Assembly (NCBI RefSeq): GCF_019798055.1
Contig: NZ_JAHOPH010000003.1
Span: forward strand, 179,627-218,712
Direction of reading: 5' to 3'
From: Salsipaludibacter albus
Lineage (GTDB): Bacteria > Actinomycetota > Nitriliruptoria > Nitriliruptorales > Nitriliruptoraceae
DNA length: 39,086 nucleotides
Shown here: positions 34,941-39,086 of the stretch, in pieces
How the letters are laid out: each line of letters opens with the position of its first letter
Numbering within the stretch: the stretch's first letter is position 1
The notes under the pieces: model-generated
The model's database searches: none
What the model saw: only the letters and a program-made list of their open reading frames with translations
Told to the model about the DNA's origin: nothing
Position numbers and translations under genes: made by a program

Positions 34941-36668
34941 ATGGCAGCAATGGGTGGTCACGATGCAGCCGAGGCCGATCGGGAGGTCGACGCCCGCCAC
35001 GCGGCGATCCTGGTCGTGGGACGGGACGACCACACGCGCCGGGTCGTGGGTCGGGAGGTCCGAAATCGCTACTCGGCGGACTACGACGTGCGCGTGGTGG
35101 ACGGTCCCGAAGCCGGCGAACGCGAGATCGACGCATGGGAGGCCACGGGCCGGCCGGTGGCGCTCGTCGTGTGCGCCTTCACGGCTGCGGACGAGGATGC
35201 GCTGGAGTTCCTGTCACGCGTGCGGTCCCGCCACCCTGCCGCCAAGCGCGGCGTGGTGGTCAGGTGGGGGAACTGGGAGCGCCGGGCCGCGATGTTCGCG
35301 GCATTGGAGGCCGGGGACATCGACCTGTACCTCGTGCGGCCCGACAGCCCACCCGACGAGGAGTTCCACGGGATCATCTGCCAGGCCCTCGAGGAGTGGG
35401 CGATCGGGCGTGGTGGGGGCCGGGAGGCCGTGCGGCTCGTCGGCGAGCAGTCGGCGCGGGTCCAGGAGCTGCGGGACACCTTCGGCCAGAACCACATCCC
35501 GGTCGGCTTCGTCGACGTCACGTCGCCGGCCGGGGCCGGCGCGCTGGCCTCGCTGGGGTTGGACGATCCGGCGCTGCCCGTCGTGGTCCTGGAGTTCACC
35601 GACCCTCCCACGGTGCTGCAGGACCCCACCAACCTCGAGATCTCTGACGCGTTCGGGATCACCGATCCCCTGCCCGAGGGCGTCCACGTCGACGTCGCCA
35701 TCGTCGGGGCCGGACCGGCGGGGCTGGCTGCTGCCGTGTACGCGGCCTCGGAGGGGCTCGACACGCTGGTGATCGAGCAACTGGCGATCGGGGGGCAGGC
35801 CGGCACGACCAGCAAGATCCGCAACTATCCCGGCTTCCTGCAGGGCGTGAGCGGAGACAAGCTGGCGTTCACCGCCTTCCAGCAGGCGTGGTCGTTCGGT
35901 GCACGGTTCCACTTCATGCGGGCCGCGACGTCGCTGGCGGTCGACGGCTCCGACGTCCTGCTCGGCCTGTCCGACGGCAGCGTGGTCCGGGCGTCCTGCG
36001 TCGTGGTCGCCACGGGGGTCAGCTACCGCCGACTGGGGGTGCCGTCGCTGGATCGTCTCCAGGGCCGCGGCGTCAGCTACGGCGCCGGGACCTGGGCCGC
36101 GCCGTCCATGGCCGGCAAGCGCGCCTGGGTCGTCGGCGGCGGCAACTCCGCCGGCCAGGCGGTGGCCCACCTGGCCAAGTTCGCTGCACACGTGACCCTG
36201 CTGGTCCGTGGGTCGGGCCTGGCCGAGAGCATGTCCGAGTACCTCGTCAACCTGATCGCGGCGACCGACAACGCGGACGTGCGGTACCGGACCGAGGCGG
36301 TGGCTGGCCTCGGCGACGATCGGCTCGAGGGCCTGGTGCTGCGTCATCGCGACACCGGCGACGAGGAGCAGGTCCCCGCGGACGGCCTGTTCGTGCTGAT
36401 CGGTTCCCAGCCCCACACCGACTGGCTCGGCGACGTCGTGGAGCGGGACGAGTGGGGCGCCGTCAAGGTCGGCGCCGCCGTCGGGGACTTCCCGCTGGAC
36501 CGACGACCCATGGTCTTCGAGACCAACCTGCCCGGCGTCTTCGCCGTGGGGGACGTCCGCGCCGGCTCGGTCAAGCGGGTGGCCTCGGCGGTCGGCGCCG
36601 GAGCCATGGCCATCCAGCAGGTCCACGCCAGGCTCGAGGAGGTGCCGCGTGCCGGCCACCCGGGATGA
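34941..36668 (+). CDS. Fused pseudo-receiver / thioredoxin-reductase-like FAD oxidoreductase
   Basis: 575 aa. Residues about 18-135 have a response-regulator receiver fold (ILVVGRDDHTRRVVGREVRN, then EFLSRVRSRHPAAKRG), residues about 150-235 a thioredoxin-like fold, and from about 250 a thioredoxin-reductase module with FAD motif GAGPAG (256-261), VIEQLAIGGQAGTTSKIRNY and NADPH motif GGGNSA (399-404), ending GVFAVGDVRAGSVKRVASAV. The redox CxxC of true TrxB is absent: GAGT occupies residues 381-384. The receiver lacks the phospho-Asp, the Thr and the Lys (Arg instead). RefSeq-type name would be fused response regulator/thioredoxin-disulfide reductase; activity is uncertain. Overlaps the next gene by 20 bases. 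Confidence 0.85.
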   Translation: MAAMGGHDAAEADREVDARHAAILVVGRDDHTRRVVGREVRNRYSADYDVRVVDGPEAGEREIDAWEATGRPVALVVCAFTAADEDALEFLSRVRSRHPAAKRGVVVRWGNWERRAAMFAALEAGDIDLYLVRPDSPPDEEFHGIICQALEEWAIGRGGGREAVRLVGEQSARVQELRDTFGQNHIPVGFVDVTSPAGAGALASLGLDDPALPVVVLEFTDPPTVLQDPTNLEISDAFGITDPLPEGVHVDVAIVGAGPAGLAAAVYAASEGLDTLVIEQLAIGGQAGTTSKIRNYPGFLQGVSGDKLAFTAFQQAWSFGARFHFMRAATSLAVDGSDVLLGLSDGSVVRASCVVVATGVSYRRLGVPSLDRLQGRGVSYGAGTWAAPSMAGKRAWVVGGGNSAGQAVAHLAKFAAHVTLLVRGSGLAESMSEYLVNLIAATDNADVRYRTEAVAGLGDDRLEGLVLRHRDTGDEEQVPADGLFVLIGSQPHTDWLGDVVERDEWGAVKVGAAVGDFPLDRRPMVFETNLPGVFAVGDVRAGSVKRVASAVGAGAMAIQQVHARLEEVPRAGHPG

Positions 36669-37563
36669 CGCGTCGTCGTCCGAGGGCTCCCGGCAGGCTC
36701 CGACCGGCGGATCCGACGAGGCAGTCGGACGGCCCCTCCTGCCCTCCATGCGGATCCTGCTCCTGGTCGCCGCCGTGCTCGTCTTCCTCGCCGGGATCCA
36801 GCTGTTCGTCTTCTCCGAGCGGACCGACCGGTACTTCGCGTGGACGATCGAGCCGTCGTTGACCGCGGCGTTCCTCGGCGCGTCCTACTGGGCCAGTGCA
36901 GCCTTCGAGCTCAGTGCCGGTCGTCGACGGCAGTGGCACCGCGCGAGGATCGCCGTGCCGACGGTGTTCGTGTTCACGAGCCTGACCCTGGTCGTCACGC
37001 TGGTCCACCTCGACCGCTTCCACCTCGACGCTGAGCTCGAGCTGGCCACGCGGGCGGTCACCTGGGCGTGGATCGTGGTCTACGCGGTCGTGCCGGTGCT
37101 GATGGTCGTCGTGTGGTGGCGCCAGGCTCGGGTGCCGGGTGGGGACCCGCCGCGGGTGGCGCCCCTCGGCCGAGGACTTCGCGCCCTGGTCGTCGTCCAG
37201 GCCGCCGTCCTGGCCGGCACGGGCATGCCGCTGCTGGTCGCCCCCACGTGGGCGTTGCCCGCCTGGCCGTGGGAGCTCACGCCGTTGACGGCCCGGGCCA
37301 TCGGCGCCTGGCTGACGAGCCTCGCCGTCGCAGCCCTCCACGCCCTGGTGGAGGACGATCTCGATCGTCTCCGGCCGGCGGGCTGGGCGTGGACCGTGTT
37401 CGCCCTGCTCCAGGCCGTCGCCCTGCTGCGGTATCCGACGACGCCTGACTGGAACCGACCGTCGTCGTGGACCTACCTGGTGTTCCTGCTGAGCGCGCTC
37501 GTCGTCGGCGCGGCCGCCCTGCGTGGAAGCAGGGCCGGGGGAGTTCGGCCCGGCGCGTCGTGA
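36649..37563 (+). CDS. Polytopic membrane protein of unknown function
   Basis: 304 aa. I do not recognise a family. After a polar N-terminus of about 33 residues there are roughly eight hydrophobic segments (first RILLLVAAVLVFLAGIQLFV; others near 64-85, 101-122, 136-158, 177-200, 215-238, 246-262 and 273-290). No metal or redox motif stands out. The GTG at 36649 has GAGGAGG six bases upstream and lies inside the end of the reductase-like gene, a 20-base overlap that implies coupled translation. Confidence 0.75.
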   Translation: MPATRDDASSSEGSRQAPTGGSDEAVGRPLLPSMRILLLVAAVLVFLAGIQLFVFSERTDRYFAWTIEPSLTAAFLGASYWASAAFELSAGRRRQWHRARIAVPTVFVFTSLTLVVTLVHLDRFHLDAELELATRAVTWAWIVVYAVVPVLMVVVWWRQARVPGGDPPRVAPLGRGLRALVVVQAAVLAGTGMPLLVAPTWALPAWPWELTPLTARAIGAWLTSLAVAALHALVEDDLDRLRPAGWAWTVFALLQAVALLRYPTTPDWNRPSSWTYLVFLLSALVVGAAALRGSRAGGVRPGAS

Positions 37564-37651
37564 GCCCGTGGCGCCGCCGACCAGTGGTGGCCAGGGGGCA
37601 GGCGACCCGGCGGCCCGCCTACCGTGCCGGACAGCCGACGAATGGGCGGGC

Positions 37652-39086
37652 GTGACCACCACCGACGTGCGACCGATCGACGAGTCCGCTGGCGCCCTGC
37701 CGCTCGTGGGAGCCGCCGAGGCGGCGGCCGGTGACGAGGCCGCGGTGGCCGCCGGGGCGACCTGGGCCGGCCTGATGGACCGAGCGGCGCGTGCCCTCGC
37801 CGACGGCGTGCTGGCCGCGGCTGGCCACGGCTACGGGCTGCGGGTGGTGGTCGTGGTCGGGAAGGGCAACAACGGGGGCGACGGCTGGGCCGCTGCGCCC
37901 CGCCTGGCCAGGCGGGGCGCCCACGTGACCGTGCTGTCCCTGGCCGATCTCGACGCCGGCCTGTCGCAGGAGGCCACCGCCCACCGCGATGCCTGGCTCG
38001 CCGCTGGCGGGCGGGTCGTGGTGCTGCCCGACGATCCCTGGTCGGTCCTGACGGGGGCCGACGTGGTCGTCGACTGCCTGCTCGGGACGGGCGCCACCGG
38101 CGCGCCCCGCGGCGCCTTCGCCGACGTGGTGGTGGCGATCGGCGACGTCCGGTCGGCCGAGGACGTGACGGTGGTGGCCTGCGACGTGCCGACCGGGGTC
38201 GATGCCGACACCGGCGTGGTGCACGACCCGGCCGTGACCGCCGACGTCACCGTCACGATGGGGATGCACAAGCGTGGGCTGGTCCTGGCGCCGGGTTGCT
38301 GGCGGGCCGGCACCGTCGTCGTCGGCGACCTCGGCCCGCACTGGGACGCCCACCCCGACTGGCACGCCCTAACGGCCGCCGGGGCCGCCCCCTCGCCCCT
38401 TGCGCCGGACGCCGACAAGGTCGCGCACGGGCGCGTCCTGGTGGTGGCAGGCAGCGTCGGCACGGCCGGCGCGGCGATCCTGTGCACGCGGGCCGCCCTG
38501 GGGGCCGGTGGGGGACTGGTCACCCTGGCCACCCCGGCCCACATCCAGCGGGTCGTGGCCCCGGTCGTCCCCGCGGCCATGACCCGGCGCCTGCCCCACT
38601 CCGGTGAGCACGTCGCCGCCGGTGCGGTCGACGACCTCGAGGACGTGGACGCCTACGACGCGGTCGTGGTCGGTCCCGGCCTCGGCCCGGTCGACGGGAC
38701 GCGGGCCGTCGTCGAGCACGTCCTGGCCCGTGCCCGGCGCGTGGTGCTGGACGCCGACGCGATCAACGTGTTCCGCGACGACCCCGCCGCGCTGGCCGAC
38801 CACGACGGCGAGCTGGTCCTGACACCGCACCAGCGCGAGCTCGCACGCATCGGGGGAGGAGAGGACGGCCCCGACGCGTGGGTGCGGCGGGTCGAGCGCG
38901 TTCCCGAACTCGCGGCACGCTACGACGCGACCATCGTGGCCAAGGGACCGGGGACCCTGGTCGTCGCACCCGACGGGCGGGCCTGGGTGACCCCGTTGGG
39001 CGGGCCGGAGCTGGGGACGGGTGGCAGCGGCGACGTCCTGGCCGGCCTGCTGGGGACGGCCGTCGCGCCCCCGACCATCGCCGACG
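37652..39086 (+). CDS. nnr: Bifunctional NAD(P)H-hydrate epimerase / ADP-dependent dehydratase, 3' truncated
   Basis: 478 codons are visible and the frame runs off the window, so roughly the last tenth is missing. It repairs hydrated NAD(P)H. The N-terminal YjeF epimerase domain has VVVGKGNNGGDGW (Asn73 onward) and ACDVPTGVDADTG; the C-terminal ribokinase-like dehydratase domain has GRVLVVAGSVGTAGAAIL, VVVGPGLGP, VLDADAINVF, LTPHQRE (usually TPHxGE) and the catalytic GTGGSGDVLAG at 455-465. Start GTG 37652 is followed by a coding pattern typical of the family; the ribosome-binding site is poor (GGGCGGG). Located 88 bp after the membrane protein gene. Confidence 0.93.
   Translation, partial: MTTTDVRPIDESAGALPLVGAAEAAAGDEAAVAAGATWAGLMDRAARALADGVLAAAGHGYGLRVVVVVGKGNNGGDGWAAAPRLARRGAHVTVLSLADLDAGLSQEATAHRDAWLAAGGRVVVLPDDPWSVLTGADVVVDCLLGTGATGAPRGAFADVVVAIGDVRSAEDVTVVACDVPTGVDADTGVVHDPAVTADVTVTMGMHKRGLVLAPGCWRAGTVVVGDLGPHWDAHPDWHALTAAGAAPSPLAPDADKVAHGRVLVVAGSVGTAGAAILCTRAALGAGGGLVTLATPAHIQRVVAPVVPAAMTRRLPHSGEHVAAGAVDDLEDVDAYDAVVVGPGLGPVDGTRAVVEHVLARARRVVLDADAINVFRDDPAALADHDGELVLTPHQRELARIGGGEDGPDAWVRRVERVPELAARYDATIVAKGPGTLVVAPDGRAWVTPLGGPELGTGGSGDVLAGLLGTAVAPPTIAD

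Overview
The window is about 70 percent GC and carries a long, mostly plus-strand ribosomal protein superoperon of actinobacterial type. It runs from the 3' end of tuf through the S10, spc and alpha blocks (rpsJ to rplQ, truA), then rplM-rpsI, glmM, glmS and, at the right edge, a truncated nnr. Gene order, GC content, zinc-ribbon forms of S14, L24 and L36, GTG/TTG starts, a DtxR/IdeR-type iron box and strongly acidic protein tails all fit an actinobacterium. A deep-branching, possibly salt-adapted lineage such as Nitriliruptoria is a guess; the sequence alone does not settle it.

Layout: 1-127 tuf end; 196-6297 S10 block (rpsJ, rplC, rplD, rplW, rplB, rpsS, rplV, rpsC, rplP, rpmC, rpsQ); 6384-13989 spc block with secY, adk and map; 13997-15209 two minus-strand genes (SRPBCC protein and MgtC-like membrane protein) that break the usual map-infA link; 15510-20484 infA, rpmJ, rpsM, rpsK, rpsD, rpoA, rplQ, truA, with an apparent new promoter before infA; 20464-20913 a repeat-dense segment; 20871-25858 a minus-strand siderophore/iron uptake operon (ATPase, lipoprotein, fused double permease, FAD siderophore reductase) lying between truA and rplM; 26166-30594 rplM, rpsI, glmM, glmS; 30638-34480 minus-strand DUF885 peptidase and a secreted HExxH metalloprotease; 34941-37563 a pseudo-receiver/thioredoxin-reductase-like fusion overlapping a polytopic membrane protein; 37652-end nnr.

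The ribosomal genes supply the protein parts of both subunits, SecY, Adk, Map, IF-1 and RNA polymerase alpha. GlmS and GlmM make glucosamine-phosphate precursors for peptidoglycan. The iron operon reads as a complete import-and-release unit: lipoprotein capture, permease and ATPase, then cytoplasmic reductive release. It is apparently driven from an iron-box promoter that looks leaderless.

The most unusual non-ordinary signals are: (a) exact 62-bp-period tandem repeats running out of the truA 3' end, followed by a 93-bp duplication of the 3' end of the siderophore reductase gene; (b) a dispersed 27-33 bp palindrome shared by the rpsJ-rplC spacer and that repeat region, about 20 kb apart; (c) hairpins in most of the longer spacers of the superoperon; (d) a thioredoxin-reductase-like fusion that has lost both its receiver phospho-site and its redox CxxC; (e) an Adk lid with one metal-site cysteine missing; (f) long acidic tails on S3 and L4. 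I did not find CRISPR, phage, transposase, tRNA or rRNA genes.
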